Assembly: GCF_050948175.1 (NCBI RefSeq)
Contig: NC_135194.1
Coordinates: forward strand, 7,122,033-7,186,032
Reading direction: 5' to 3'
From: Xylocopa sonorina
Taxonomy: Eukaryota > Arthropoda > Insecta > Hymenoptera > Apidae
DNA: 64,000 nucleotides
The notes beneath the pieces are model-generated. The model saw nothing but the letters and a program-made list of their open reading frames with translations. It was not told the DNA's origin and ran no database searches. Both the position numbers and the translations under genes were made by a program. Positions 51,301 through 64,000 of this stretch are shown here, piece after piece. The first letter of the stretch is position 1. Each line of letters starts with the position of its first letter.

Positions 51301-53760
51301 CTCTAAAATTATCTAATATTACATTCTAAGAACCAGTAACAACGCGTAACTCGAGCCTCCTAATAAGTTCGAAAGTATTCGAACTCGATGAAACCAAGGA
51401 TATTAAAAAAAAAAAAAAAAAATTCTCACGGACCGTTTTGGAGAGGATCGTTAAAACTATCCGGCGTGTGGTATGTCTGTCGCAGCCTTGCCGTGCCTAA
51501 TCGCGTTGCAGATTTGGTATCGCGCTCGTTGGGAATCGGACGGGCAGCGAAGGCATCTCGATCGATCGGGGTTTGTCGCGGTCGTAGCCCGTCTCGGTTG
51601 CCTTGACGGTCGCTGGTTTAACTCGCGCCGTCTCCCGTCCGTCCTCCGTGTTCTCTTTTCGGGCCGATACGTAAAAGGGCGAAAAACCGCGTGCCGGTTT
51701 CGCGGCGGTCCGAGTCAATAATAGAACCGTTGGACGCTTTTGGAGCGCGGGTTCTTAACGGGCGCCAGGCCTGTTTCGCACGGCGCCGCGGCGCTGCCGC
51801 CGTTCATTCCCATTAATTCCCGCTTAATCGAAACGCGGAGCCTTGAGTCGGTTTCTATTATAAGTCGTTTTCCCGCGCCGCGCGCCCGTCGCCCGCAGCT
51901 CGGATCCGTTTTCTGTTACCGGCGGTAATCGGGACGCGAGATTCCCACGAAAATAGATCGATCGCGGCTGGCGCCGTTTAATTAATGTCTTCGTTTCCTT
52001 TTAACGGCCGCTGTTTTTCAACGCCGCGGCGCTCGAACGATCGCCGCGCAAACGTGACCGACGGCCACGGTGTATATCGTTTTAGAAAGGATCGCCTCGG
52101 CTGGATTCGAAGTATGGTTACACGCGCGCGTTTTAAGGCGTTCGAGCATCGATGCTCCACGGTTTTGGTTAATGGATACGAGAAGCTACGAAATAAAAGT
52201 AGCATTAATTTTATCAAATATTTCTGATAAGCTATAAAGAGAGTATTATTGGTATTCGATGTATGCTAGGCTGCTTTGAAACCAGTCGAGATTGTTTTGA
52301 TGCTGATTTCGATCTGGGTTAGATATTAGTAATTTATGTATCGATAATAAGGTGAATGCAGTGATCGTAATTGTACCGTAACCTTAACACGAGAATGTTA
52401 CCTAGTGTATGGTAATCAGTTTCATAACTTATGTAAGCGTTTTTAATAATGAATAAGGAATATAGATGATCTGAATTTGTTCTCGTTGCCGATAACCGGT
52501 GTGGACGAAAGTATCTACTTTTAAGGTTGTTCGTGATCGATATTAAGGAAAATATTTTTTGGCTACCCATGGCATTATCGATGATGACAATATTTTTGAT
52601 CGTCGATAACCTACATCGTTGACGAAAATATTTGTTGATTATCGATAACTAGTTCCGATAATGCTTGCTAGGTTACTTAGTATCAATTCGGACGGTATTC
52701 CTGGCTGCTGATTGTGGCTAGACTAATAATTATTATCGATGATTGAATTATTTTTTGGTTATCAGTAATCACTGTCAACGAGTGAAATGTTTTCTAATCA
52801 TCAATTATATTTATTGATTGGAAAAATTACGGTTGCATTCGAACGAAATTGATGGAACATTAATAGAACATTTGGCAATAATTTCTATGAGATTTGGGTC
52901 TCTTTCTTATCGTACATTGACTTGAGAAATTTTTATTTTACATTAATATAAAAGTACGGCTAATTCAGTTTTACTTGGCTGTACGTATGTACCTGTTCTT
53001 ATTGATGGCGGCTTGAATGCAATCAAAATAATTTTCATCGCTGATAATTGATACGATAATCAATAGGCGCATTAAATGATAGCTACTTACGATGAGTGAA
53101 GTAGCACAGCTATTTAAATAATCTTATCGTTTAGTATATATCGCAGGGTATTTTAAGAATTAACAAAATTAAAAAAACAGTGTACATTTTTAATGTTTAA
53201 TTTATTTCTTTTTAACGCTGTAGACACGTAATTTTCCATTTGCTTCGACCGGTACACGTATTGTTTATTTGAATAAATTTTAATAAAACAAAACGCGCAC
53301 CTATACCACCGATTACATTTTTACGTATTTAAAACAGCCGCTCTTTAGCATAAAGTTCAACGTTTTATTGTTCAGCGTAACTCGACGCCTGTGCTTTTGC
53401 AATTCCAATGAATCAATTAGATTGCACAAATGGTTAATTTTTGCTTAACCTCGGCTAAGTAAATCGCGTAACCCGTTAATAGATAATATACACATCGTCG
53501 CCTGGAAGGTACATACTTTAACTTACACTACTTGTACATAACTTTTAATTCTAACGATCGATGAACTAAATCTTTAATTTACACAACTTCAAATCATTCA
53601 GTGCCATATAATTGTATTAATAAGATATGTACTTTCCTCGCTTAGCAAATCTCGCGTAATTAAGAAATTTCTCCGATATTAATAGCGTATTTTTTTGTTC
53701 TCGTTGCAGAGTCGCCGCCACCCCCGTACTGCCTTATTGCCGACAGACTGAGACCCGAAG
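39343..53760 (+). CDS. Dad: Inhibitory SMAD (Dad / SMAD6-7 type), 5' two coding exons; gene continues past the window
   Basis: Exon 1 is 39343-40288 (donor CCCG/GTAAGC), exon 2 is 53710-53760 (acceptor GTTGCAG, donor GAAG/GTGAGC); phases match. The N-terminus MFMFWSKRTALTRRLL parallels the vertebrate SMAD6/7 start. A poly-Gly tract spans about 70-123. The MH1-like domain starts at about 148 with CKELLKSLKETQLEMLLTAVES, is split by a His/Tyr/Arg-rich insert (about 203-226), and resumes with IWRWPDLAHSSELKRL. Putative zinc ligands C183, C293, C303 and H308 are all present. Exon 2 gives ESPPPPYC (PPPPY at 318-322), the motif by which inhibitory SMADs recruit WW-domain ubiquitin ligases. Known role: induced by BMP/Dpp signalling, it blocks type I receptors as negative feedback. 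The MH2 domain was not found by 64000. ATG at 39343 or 39349 could start it. Confidence 0.93.
39541..39711 (+). repeat. GGN repeat encoding poly-glycine in inhibitory SMAD exon 1
   Basis: Roughly 57 codons that are almost all GGN (GGA, GGT, GGC, GGG mixed), broken by a few Ala, Ile, Ser, Pro and Glu. Mixed codons suggest an old expansion or selection for Gly rather than recent slippage of one triplet. Human SMAD6 also has a Gly-rich N-terminal region. Confidence 0.9.
41587..41606 (+). repeat. Poly-A tract of 20 bases
   Basis: A simple A-run in intron 1. No retrotransposed gene copy is visible next to it. Similar runs of 14-18 A occur at about 48020 and 51405. Confidence 0.8.
46335..46389. 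repeat. Adjacent CT and CG dinucleotide repeats in intron 1
   Basis: A (CT)n run at 46335-46360 is followed after about a dozen bases by a (CG)n run at 46373-46389. The CG run could adopt left-handed DNA in principle. They lie at the edge of a CpG-rich island and create the Arg/Glu- and Ser/Leu-rich ORFs seen there. Confidence 0.85.
49874..49924. repeat. Three tandem copies of GGTTTACCAAACC
   Basis: Units of 18-20 bases, GG(C)TTTACCAAACCATTC, are repeated almost exactly three times; the last is truncated. Each core has GGTTT/AAACC inverted arms around ACC. It is a small array in SMAD intron 1. Confidence 0.75.
52527..52800. repeat. Degenerate repeat cluster with ATCGAT palindromes
   Basis: Four or five degenerate copies of a roughly 36-base unit (TATCGATGA...AATATTTTTTGATTATCGATAAC) are scattered here. 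The cluster holds TATCGATA at 52640-52647 and TATCGATG at 52576 and 52734; another TATCGATA lies just outside at 52339. TATCGATA equals the DREF site of Drosophila. Whether this is a decayed satellite or a control element is undecided. Confidence 0.5.
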
Positions 53761-56700
53761 GTGAGCGTCTTCTTCCCTCGCATTTGAAATCGGAATCGCG
53801 CGCGTGCGTCCGCGGGGCACATTCCCCGCTTACTCGTACCACGGAGCACACGGAACGTAGCCACGCAATCGTTCCGCCGATAACTCATGTTTATTACTCG
53901 CGGACATTTAGCATGCCGCTCGCGGAAATCTTCCTTCAACGCGTATCGCATCTTGCGGCCTGCCGCGAAGCGAGAATTCCGTGAGAAACCTACGATTCGC
54001 AACGCCGTGGTCTCTTTAATTCGTCTCGAATAGGATATAGTTTTCTTTTATTTTTTCTTTTTTTTCTTTTCTTTCTTCTTCAACCTACGCTACCTCGATC
54101 AAATGAACGGGAACATTGATTCACAACGAACGAAAATTGCACGAGCTATCGTTCGATTGATTTATGGGAGCTCGGCTACGCAGCTGCGGAATATTTTATT
54201 CCTAGATTCGTAACCGGTGAGACGTATGTAATTAGATGAATTGAAAATGCAGATGCGATTGCGCAAGCAAGTGTAACGCTCTTTCGAGCACGAGATAAGA
54301 TACATTTGGAAATCACCGTGGACGCTTGTTACAAACAAATGGGAATGCTATGAGTTGAATGGAACTACGGAAAATTTTGTCGGAACGTATCGATGTTCTG
54401 CGATAATGTCATTTCCGTTTGGAATGGTATATACGCTTTTGTTCGCGGTATTACTACTCGTTACGCGTACAACAGACAAATCTAAGAGACACAAATTTAC
54501 AGATTCACTATTTGAAAAACTTCATTCGTTCACCGATCAAGTTATAAATTCTGAATTTCTGAAACTGTAAAACAGTTTCGAGTAGACGTCGGTTAATTAC
54601 ATCGCGATCATTACTATACGTGTGTACTGTACATTTAATGGCGCACTAGTACACGTTAGATCACTACGAGTAAACGAGCTGCAGCTTCCCACTTTCATTC
54701 ACGATCTAATCCGCGTACGTGTTGCGTACGTACGTAGAAAAAAAGATCATCTTATACCTCGAACGGACGTGCTGTAAGCCGATCTTATTGATTGCGACGG
54801 ACCATATGGCTATAGGTTTCAGGGTATCGCCGTTTCCGTGGTCTGTGTAGACCTGTCGGCAAACACTGATCTACTTGATGGAAGTCGATCAGTCTTATCG
54901 TTCTTGTATCGCGAAAATTATAAGGCTGTACTTTAAACTAGACACGTGTAAATCTCTTACGTACGCGTCGGGGGGAAAAACTTGGTTACGTCGTTTGAAA
55001 TCACTACCACGCGGCGTCCGACTGCATGTACACGGCTGTGTTCGCGATAGTGTTGGAGCGTGTACATTCCTAATTCCCGATAAGTTAAATATCTGTGTTG
55101 TACATGGATTAAAAGTGTTTAAAACAATGTGATATCTGTATGAAAGGGGAACTCTCGAGATCGTATCGGTGCAATTAGAAAATAATTCGACGACACAAGT
55201 TGTTCGCTGCGCGGGACATCGAGTTAGAATTACCAAATCGAATACTATCAAAGGTAGTTAGTCAAAAATTTTAAGTATCCAATTTAAGTTCTTTTTCTTA
55301 TAATTAGAATTTACAATCTTATCGACATTCTGTATTTCCTGATCAGCTCGCAGCTCGCAAATCTCACACGTGGCTGAATGATTTTCTACTTTCGCTAATG
55401 TAATCTTAAGACATCCTTCCTGCACAGTAGATATCGACCATATTGTTTCAAACGCTCCGATCGAACTTACATATTAATTTCGTTAAATGTTGCAAGGATC
55501 GTGTGTTGAAATAGTTTCTATACGAACCACTACGTTCATTTTGATCGTGGTAAATGTTAAGTCTACGCTTTCTGGTGCTCTTTTGCACGGCTACTTTTGC
55601 AATGCTCTCTGGGTCCTGCGGCTGGTTTCGACTGGGCTGCTCCCTCGGCTCTTCCTCTTCTCTTTTCCTGGCTGATCCTAAACTGGTTCTTGGGATCTGC
55701 GGCGTACGCGCACGATCCCTCAGCCATCGATAGATCCGACGGTTGCCCGTCGAGAGACAGGATCGCTCGATCGTTCGCAGGCTATTGTTGCGTAACAGTC
55801 TTGGATCGATGTCTCGCTGTCGTCGTAACTTTCAATTAAACCGAATATCGAACTACGATGGGAAATTATTTCCTGTAATGAGTCGTTCTCGTGGAGTTGA
55901 TCGGGGTCGACGGCAACGGAAGTGTTCACTTGAACTCGAGGAAGTATTTATTCGATTTTTTCTCGTTCGATTATGATTCCGACGATCTAACTGATGCAAT
56001 TCGCGACCTATCTGAAGCAATTCGTTTTCACTTTCGAGTATCGAGACGCGATTTGTAGAAAACTAGATTCGTTCAGAATTTACTTAAGGGGATCTCGTAT
56101 TTCAAAAAACGAAATATAGTATTCCTACATTGTGCAATTAACTTAAAATCGACACGTATATCTACTACAAAAAATGTAGAAATCTGGTGCATAAATACTC
56201 TTGCAGAATCGCTGTCCATTCACTCTAACAAACTATAAAAATATCTAAAATCGAATTTCAACGTTATTACTCGAATTCTTTCGCGATAACCACATCCGAT
56301 ACGAAGTATGTCTCGCACGATTAATATGATCGATTCTGTCGATTCCCGATTTCATTTCTTATCTATTCTCACTACGAAACCAGTGTCCGTGCATACACGG
56401 ACGATTGAAATTGCTTCAGACTCTGATTCGAAATCGCCCAGTTCACCGTAAAGCTTCAGTTCACACCAAAATGCGACGAAACACTCGCGTAGCCTCCAAG
56501 GATTTGAATGAGATTTCGCGATTGTTTCTCGTGGCAGAGGAAGGAGGGAATACTTAATCGTACGTATAATTCGTGTAGACACCGCGACACAGGTTCAGCG
56601 GGAGCTTTAAAATGCCACGATGACGTGGTAGAAAATGGCATTCGCTCGTGCCAAATTCGATATGACGAAATAATAGCGCCTCCGGGTACGAGAACATGTA

Positions 56701-59700
56701 TCCGGTGACGTTACGCGCGCGTTACTTGAGAGACGCGTATACGATCGGCAATAAAAATACTCGCGGTCCGGCAGTTATGCCACTCGAGGTGAATATCTCT
56801 TGTCGATGGTGTGGCCGCGCACCAAAGCCTGTATTTATATACAGTAATCCTGTCAGGGGTCCAAAGTTCTCGGGAGGTATAATTAAGACCGAGAGCTATG
56901 TTCAGAACCTAATGTTTCTTGTTTCCGTTACGCGTTTGTCGTCGATGCCCGCGCGGAGCTGAAAGGAAAGCGAAGCGAGAACGCGTCGGCTGCGACTCGA
57001 TTTAACCGCGAACGAACGAATAGAAGCGTTTTCGAAAACGAGCCGAAGAGTCGTTTGAAAATTTCACCAGAAACGCGCGCACCTCTTATCGAGAACCGTG
57101 GAGTATCGAAGGAAAGGCCAAGCGAAACGAAACGACGAAAAAGAAACTGGTGCACGACCCCGTTGAAACTTTCTGAAAACGGAATTACATAATTCAAAGG
57201 CGACGATAAACGGTAGATAGATTTGAAAGAAGCGCAGAAATCGAATGGTGACCTCGCGTAATTGAATCGAGAATCGAGAACCGAAGAGATACATCTTTTC
57301 GGCATACTTTCGCGATAAATGGCCGGCGCGTCGCTATCGAGCTACTTAGCGGCGATAAAAGTATCGCAGTTGGCAGCGCGAGATCGCTTGTCGAGGGGAA
57401 AAAGCAAGAAAAAAAAAAAAAAGAAAAAAAGAAACGGGACAGTGAAGACGACGAGGTCTCGCGATAGTTATATTAACGCGATAAAATCAGATTGCCAACG
57501 TGGTATTCGTCATCCGCGTAAACACCCGGTGGTGAAGGAACGAAGCGGGACCCGCGCGTAGATGGAAAAGGAGCGACGAGGGGGGCAGAGGACGGGTAGG
57601 GAAAAAAGGCGATTCTTGGAAGAAAGAAATTCATTACGAGAGTTTGTCTGTCAGCGGAGGCAGCAGATGTAGCCGCGTGTAGATTTATGCTCGGGGAGGG
57701 AAACTGGGCCAGCACGATGGAGCAGAGGAGATAAAAGGCTGTGCATTGCCACTTGTTGAATTCGCCCGGGAAATAGGAGAAATTCCTTCATTCATAAAAC
57801 TGAAACCGGCACTATCAATTGGCGGTAATTAAAAACGGCGGAGTAATCGAGAAAAAAATGCCTTTTTTTTCTCTTTTTCCCCTAGAAATTAAAGTTTAAC
57901 TTATCCACCAAACGTGAATTCGATGGAAGGTGTAAGAGTTCCAAACGATGACTGATTTTATATATTTTACGTCGTATATTTGAAGTGAGGTCACACAGTT
58001 AAATTTCAACATCTTTGAAGTTGAAGGAGACGAGCATTTCATCATAATTAATACGGAACTTCGAGTTAAAATTTAACTTCGTCTTGAAATTTAATGCTGA
58101 TTAATGCGAACCAGACTGTAACCACGTTGGAGTTGCGTCGTTAGATTTCTCCTCGATTAACTGTTAGCGATCACTGTTTATACTCATCTGGCTCTTATCA
58201 AGTGAGACAAGTACTGGAATAGTGGCCATTTATAGACGAATGTGGTAACATTCGATTTCAATTGGCACAGTGAGATCGTTGCATGTGAATTGAAATTTTG
58301 AGAATATAACATCGTTTTACTAATACCACGTCAACTGTGTAAGATACTTTCAATAACAATTTCATTAGATGGATTGCGAATGCAAAGTTAACCAACGTGT
58401 TGTGGGTTACTGCTCGCACGTTGCGACAATATTCTTCGAGTTTGCTCAACAGAACGCTTCCACTCACCTACTCACTCTACCGACAATGATTTTTCTCAAC
58501 AATTGCCGCCTTAAAATTTCTAGAGAATACGATACGCTTCTCTTGTTCTAGATACTTAAGTCACTATAATATCTCCAAATATCTGCTTAGTTATTTGTTA
58601 TTGTTTTATTTCATCTCTTTCTGAAACTATACTCATTTCTTTTGTCAACAGTCAATAATTAGTTTGCTTCTCTACCAAAATAATTCGTAGAGAAATATGT
58701 AAAGTTTAAGTTCATCGTTCTCAACCAGCTATCTCTCAAACAAGGCTTACATTTAAAATCCTCGAAACAATTACGAATTAATTAGAAAATAATTGTGTGA
58801 AAATTACTTCGAGGTTCGAGGCAATTTTCTTCTTGTTCAAGTGAACTTTCTGGCGAACGACAGAAGGATAGCGACACGGGGGTGGAAAAGAAGCAACGCC
58901 GCGATACGATTTATTTCCGCGCGTGGAGCACGCGCGCTCTCAGAGACAGAGTTTTACCAGCGGTTGCGCAAAATTCAACGAATACGACGAAGGACGTGGC
59001 AGAACGCGCAGTCCCTTTCAAACGCACGAGGACAGATCTTGTTCGTATTGCGTTACGCCGGTCTGCGTTTCCAAGCCTACCGTTCTCGATTCAGCTCGTC
59101 CTGAATCACCGTATTGTTCCTACCGAGGCCCTAGACGACGCCAGTGTTGATGCCATTTTCATCCTTCCTTCGAATACGTACCACCGTCTACCTATATACA
59201 CGGTCACCCACCAAACTCTCTCAGATTTTATACTATTATTATACTAAACGTAATAAGAATTCTTCTTATACTTTATTAACATTATTGAACATGGAACTTT
59301 GTATATTTGAGTAATTCTTGCAGACTCATTGATTTTTTTTTTATAGACTTTTTGCCTTCAGATGATCATGAAGACGATTCGAATTACGATTGTTTTTGTA
59401 AAGTAGGAGTAAAAAGTAATGAAGATATAATTAGAAGTAGCTCGGGTTAGAAAGAAAGTGGATGTTGTTGTGCGAACGTTGAAGGGAACAGATATAAGGT
59501 ATCGATGATCGAGTTTATGGCGCAGGTATATTCTTTCTATATCTTCAAGAATGTTAGCTAATTAATAGTGGCAGACGATGCGAAGAGAGTTTTGTAAATT
59601 GCACCCTTATAAAACGTCTTAATTACTGCAGAGGTTTCCACCCTTATAGTATAATATCTTATGGTTCACTGGTCAGTGTTTTAATCCCTTTTGGTCAGTA

Positions 59701-62700
59701 TTTAAATATGAAGAGTCAGTATCCTTCGAAGCCCCTACTGGCACCTAAACAAATATCAATTGCTTGAAAACATAATTATCTTTTGGCTTACAATGAGTCT
59801 ATAATGAAATGGATTCAATACTGCATTTTTCTGTTTTATATTTACTTAACTAATCAATCTAACTTAAACTGACCGGTTAGTACTTTTGTACTGACCATTT
59901 AATTTGTTTTTACAATTACGTCTTGACGAGATTAGGAATTTTGCAGTCGAAGAATGAGTCGGTACAAATAAGAGACGATGTACAGGAATTAACTTTCGAA
60001 CTCGTCTGCGTATGCACGTGCCAAATATAGACTGTACAATATACACAATTGTGCACAATTATCTACTGTGGTTCGATCTATAGTTATTATTTCTTCCATT
60101 CGTTCATGTAACTCTTTTCTATATTCCAATAGATAAGAAACTTACTAAGTCACCGAGAACAAGTTACTCCCGAAAGGAGTGGTCGCAATAGATTTTCAAA
60201 AATTGCTCGAACGTTGAAAGAGTCGATCTTCCGTGGAAGTTCGTGCGGTTACGTAACTCGCGGAAAAAGTGCAGAAAAATGCAATTATGTAATGTGTCGT
60301 AGGAAAAAGTGTTACTATCGGCGGTATTCGGAATACGAAGAACGATATACCCGAGATATATTTATGCTCGAACGAACAAACAAGTTGTGTGTGCAATCTG
60401 AGATCGCGAACAGAATTTGTTCTCGATACATGAAATATCTGGCACGCATGGCGTAAGCTGTATCAAATTGATCGAACTTTTATTCCTTTTATTCGATTAA
60501 TCGCGTTTATTAAGAGATTTAACATTTAAATCGCGGCCGTCTCGTTTCTCTCGTACGGGTACAAGCTCGCTGAAATTTTCTACGCTGCAACGGATGCATT
60601 CGAACCTGTTAGTACAGTCCTCATCCATTCCAGTCAGCTACGTGTCGGAGATGTTTGATCACGTATCAGTGACATAATTGTCGGGACAAATATCTAAATA
60701 CATCGCCACGTGACGCGTTTTCTTGACACGCAAGGAAAAGCGTTGCTCGCATGTGCGATGAATTCGCATAAAATCTTTTTATGCTCGATCCTCGCTTTTT
60801 TCTGCTCGCCACTCTGTTCAAAGATAAAGAGCATTTCCTGAATGGTAACTTAATTATCGCTCGGTAAAAAGTAGTAATAGTTTCGACGAATAGAAATAAG
60901 TAACTGGTAGCAAGAGAAATTATTATAAAATAGACTTGGAAAGAGTTCGCTTTTAGAATTGTCGTCCAAGTGTTTGAATACAATGTTTAGAAGTTAAAAC
61001 GAGGTAAATTAAATGAATAGCAAAGCTACAAGTACAGTGCACAAATTCAAATTTCACCAAAGTAAATAAGTTGTCTGCTTAACCCAAATAATTGTTTAAA
61101 AAGCCAATAACGTCAAAAATCGATTTCGTTGAGATATTATACTACTTTTTGTCGAAAATATGCTTAAAACAAGGACGTATGCATAGTTGTTACCACAACT
61201 TTAATATCAAAGTTCTAGGCCAGTGCACATTGTAAAATGCATCAGATCCGAAGGGGTTGGTATCTTTCTTAATTTCAACGATGATTCGTTAACACTTAAT
61301 GAACAGTGAAAACGTCTAACAAGTTAGGTCGCGCAGGGTCCATTTCTTCAGTAGAATTTCTCTTCCTTTCTTCGTTAAAGAAATCGATCGAGCCGCTCTG
61401 CAAACACGCGCGTAAACGTGTTTGCTCGCGATCAACGCGATGGTAATTGGTTGCCAAGTTTACGTGTCGATTCGTTCCTTATCGACGAACAAATATTTGC
61501 ACACTGATTGTCCCGTCTCCGCGTTTTCTAATACGCGCGCGGATCTCGCGGCGAAATTTGAACAGCGACGAAGGAACAAACAGGAACTGTTCCATCGTTC
61601 CATCTCAAATTCATTATTTGAGCCAAACCTTCGTTACTTGAATCTCTTCTTCCTCGTGAAAATACAAAAATTCATAAGAGCTATTAGCCAAGGATTAGCT
61701 ATATCGTCAATTAAGACGCTAATATCGGAAATATTAAGATTAATGGTAAATAAAATGGCACCACAGCTCTCGAAGATCGATTGTCGAGCATCTATGCAAA
61801 TATATTTCAATCTTCGCAGCTCGTCAAATTATTCCAACGCGATCTTCCGATGGATTTCCCGCGATCCGACGCAACGGATGCCTAATAACAGAGATAATCA
61901 CCGCTCGCGCGATTATTAAACCATTAAACACGCACACGTTTTCGTAGTGACGCAATTCTCGTGGCCACTGTTTGCCATTCATTCTTTCATACGGAGATTG
62001 AAGTATTCAATTATTCGTACTATATTTAGTACGGATAATCGAGTTTCTGCCGTACGTGGGAAGTGCCGCGGAGGTTGATACCCAAGGCGCAATAATGGCA
62101 AAAACAATTTCACGCAGACAGAGGCCGGGCCCTGTCGTTTTCAAGCGTAGAACCTGGCATGTATCGCGCGGACGATGGTACGTAAAGCTTTCCACACACA
62201 AAGGTCTAGGTCTAACAGTCTCGCACTCCACATCTTTCGTTCTTACATAAGATGCATATCTGCCACTCCGCTGTTTGAATGACCCATTATTTTCAATAAA
62301 AATTCACGATTACCGCCAGCTTACGATAAGCGTTCCTAGCTACGCTCGGAACGGCCTGCATTCACTGCTCCATTCATTATGCCCGGTTTAAATACCTGAT
62401 AGCGTTCGCAATTAGCCTCGTCTGACGGCCCTCGAATCTTGCAGACCGACCGGTATCCGATTCGATCGTGTCCTATATTGTTACAAGGCTGAACGACGAA
62501 GCTGCGACGCGAAAATAAGATCGTATCTGGCAAATACACTGCTGGTCAATAAAATCACGCGCCACTCCTTAAAAGACACTGTTCGCCGAATACGCATTTC
62601 GGTACTTTAATTTGTGGTTACGTTCGATCATTTTAACCTGGTCTTCCTTTCGCTTTTTTTCATTTAACTCCTACCTAACGCTGATACTCGATACATATAT

Positions 62701-64000
62701 TTAATTGTTCGATACGTTCCACTCAAAATGATTCAAAAATTCTGAAAAACATCGCTCGTAATTTTCTCAAAACTAAAATCTGTTGGAATTCATCAAAATG
62801 ATCTTATTTAAATTTATAAAGCACACTGTGTTTATTTAAATCATTAAATGTTCCTCTCTAATTTCAAATAGGAGCCGAATAGTTTGATTAAAGAATCTTT
62901 CTGCTTTCCAATAGTTTACTCAGAGATTGGACGTGTATTTACACATTTTGCAGAAGAAGATCAGAATATTATTAGATCGTTACGTTTGGGGTGGCTTTCC
63001 GCGGCCCGAATTCACCCTTACAGTGCTTCTCGCGTACCTTGGAACATTTTGAACGCGTGTACAGAGCGGATTTCTATGCGGAGTCCGACGGATTAATCGT
63101 TTTAGGGGCAGATCGTGGAAGACGGGGCTCATTGACTAAAAGAGAGGGTGACGTCAGAAGACAACAAGTCGGACGAGAGGGCGGTCGCATTCCTGAGGAA
63201 TTCCAGCGGCTCGTTCCTACGGGAGCGGAGCATTTCCTGCCGCTAACAGAGCTCGGAGCCAGTAACAGTAGCAAAAGGAGAAACGTGGCCGCGAGATTCA
63301 ACATCCGTCAAGTATTTTTAGGAGGGATTTCATGGAAATATCCTCAGTCCCGATACGCGTCGAGAACTCGGGCTTGGGCTCGCGTAGTTTCATTTCTGCC
63401 CGTCTGCCATTCGGGAAGAATTCGGTTTGTAATTAAGGGACGAAAATCGCCTCTGTTATTTGTTGTTCGTCGAGTGATGTCATTGGGTAATTATTTTTTT
63501 TTTTTACTATTAATCGTGTTGGAGATTTGAGATTGGTGCGGAACATGTGGCGAAGTGTTTCAATTTTGAAGGATAATAAAATTATCTTTACTAAAAATTA
63601 ATCAGTAATTAGTGTTTCAAATGTTAGTTATGTGTGTAGAATATTCTAAAATGCGAGCGGAGACGAATGTGCGGAATAAATGAGTATTCCGTGTGAATGT
63701 TTTAAAACAGCGAGTCAGTTGTTCATCAACCATCTTTAAAGTAATATCTCAGTTGTAAAGAATGATCCAACGATTTATAAAATATTACAATTGTCCTTAA
63801 TTAATAAATATCCTACAATTTGTACGTGAAATTTGAAAGAAATAATAATTCGGGTACGTGAAGCAATGATTATTTTGTGTGTAAAGGCAGATTCGCGATA
63901 ATAGTCGCCATGATGGTCCTTCGTGGAAATCATTTCGCACCAAATCTATTACTTTGACAAACTGTTTCATGTCTGAGGTTTCATTTCGATTAAAATACAT
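53761..64000 (+). other. Start of inhibitory SMAD intron 2, runs off the window
   Basis: After the donor GTGAGC at 53761 no further SMAD exon was recognised: no MH2 landmarks such as WC..AYWE, GLCL or VWVYNRS-type blocks in any + frame. ORFs here (for example 58793-59247 and 62991-63530) lack conserved motifs and are probably chance. A small exon of poorly conserved linker could have been missed. Confidence 0.6.

Larger units (their letters stand above)
40289..53709 (+). other. Inhibitory SMAD intron 1 (13.4 kb)
   Basis: It begins GTAAGC and ends TTGCAG, and joins exon 1 (phase 1) to the PPPPY exon. It is mostly AT-rich, with CpG-rich islands at about 45.8-47.4 kb and 51.4-52.2 kb, each holding three GGCGCC palindromes. 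ORFs up to 221 codons in the first island are low-complexity, purine- or pyrimidine-rich, and overlap on both strands. No second gene was recognised inside. Such a long first intron in a signalling feedback gene is a likely place for enhancers. Confidence 0.8.

Noticed and set aside
62991..63530. 179-codon + strand ORF near the right end, tested as a missing SMAD MH2 exon
   Set aside because: Contains none of the MH2 landmarks and no other recognised motif.
21892..64000. Perfect GGCGCCA-N4-GNCV activating elements or GRCGNC-N5-GTCTG silencer elements
   Set aside because: The GGCGCC and GTCTG sites I noticed were read on both strands; none was a perfect match. Only the near-match at 31075-31089 is reported. 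The scan was by eye and may be incomplete.
1..64000. tRNA, rRNA and CRISPR array
   Set aside because: No cloverleaf with A and B boxes, no rRNA-like sequence and no regularly spaced repeats were seen.

Overview
The window is nuclear DNA of an insect, most likely a hymenopteran. The genes have GT-AG introns, the proteins are close to insect and vertebrate orthologues, and AT-rich non-coding DNA alternates with short CpG-rich islands. The order-level assignment is inference. No bacterial features, rRNA, tRNA or CRISPR array were recognised.

Layout. (1) 1-about 6.6 kb is a graveyard of nested mobile elements: the 3' end of an errantivirus-like Ty3/gypsy element on the + strand (integrase, envelope-like ORF, polypurine tract, LTR), inserted into a decayed minus-strand Ty3/gypsy pol gene that also carries a dead piggyBac transposase inside its reverse transcriptase. 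(2) 6.6-9.8 kb is spacer DNA with a TCCAC-type minisatellite and a large fold-back repeat next to a promoter. (3) 9847-13722 (+) is a complete 11-exon SF3A1 gene (splicing factor 3a subunit 1, 766 aa). (4) 14420-21891 (-) is a complete 12-exon xylulokinase gene (XYLB, 534 aa), convergent with SF3A1. (5) 21.9-39.3 kb holds no gene I can recognise; it contains several CpG-rich islands and probably the upstream control region of the next gene. (6) 39343-53760 (+) holds the first two coding exons of an inhibitory SMAD (orthologue of Drosophila Dad and vertebrate SMAD6/7). Exon 1 encodes the MH1-like domain; a 51-bp exon 13.4 kb downstream encodes the PPPPY motif. The MH2 domain was not found before the window ends, so the gene probably runs past position 64000.

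The three host genes are functionally unrelated: mRNA splicing, pentose metabolism, and BMP/TGF-beta feedback. SF3A1 and XYLB exon borders were worked out by hand; reading frame is kept across every junction and total lengths agree with the families (2301 and 1605 nt including stop). Nothing here is convincingly a new biological system. The items most worth a second look are the nested elements, the fold-back next to SF3A1, the odd insertions in the inhibitory SMAD, and candidate BMP-response sites around that gene.
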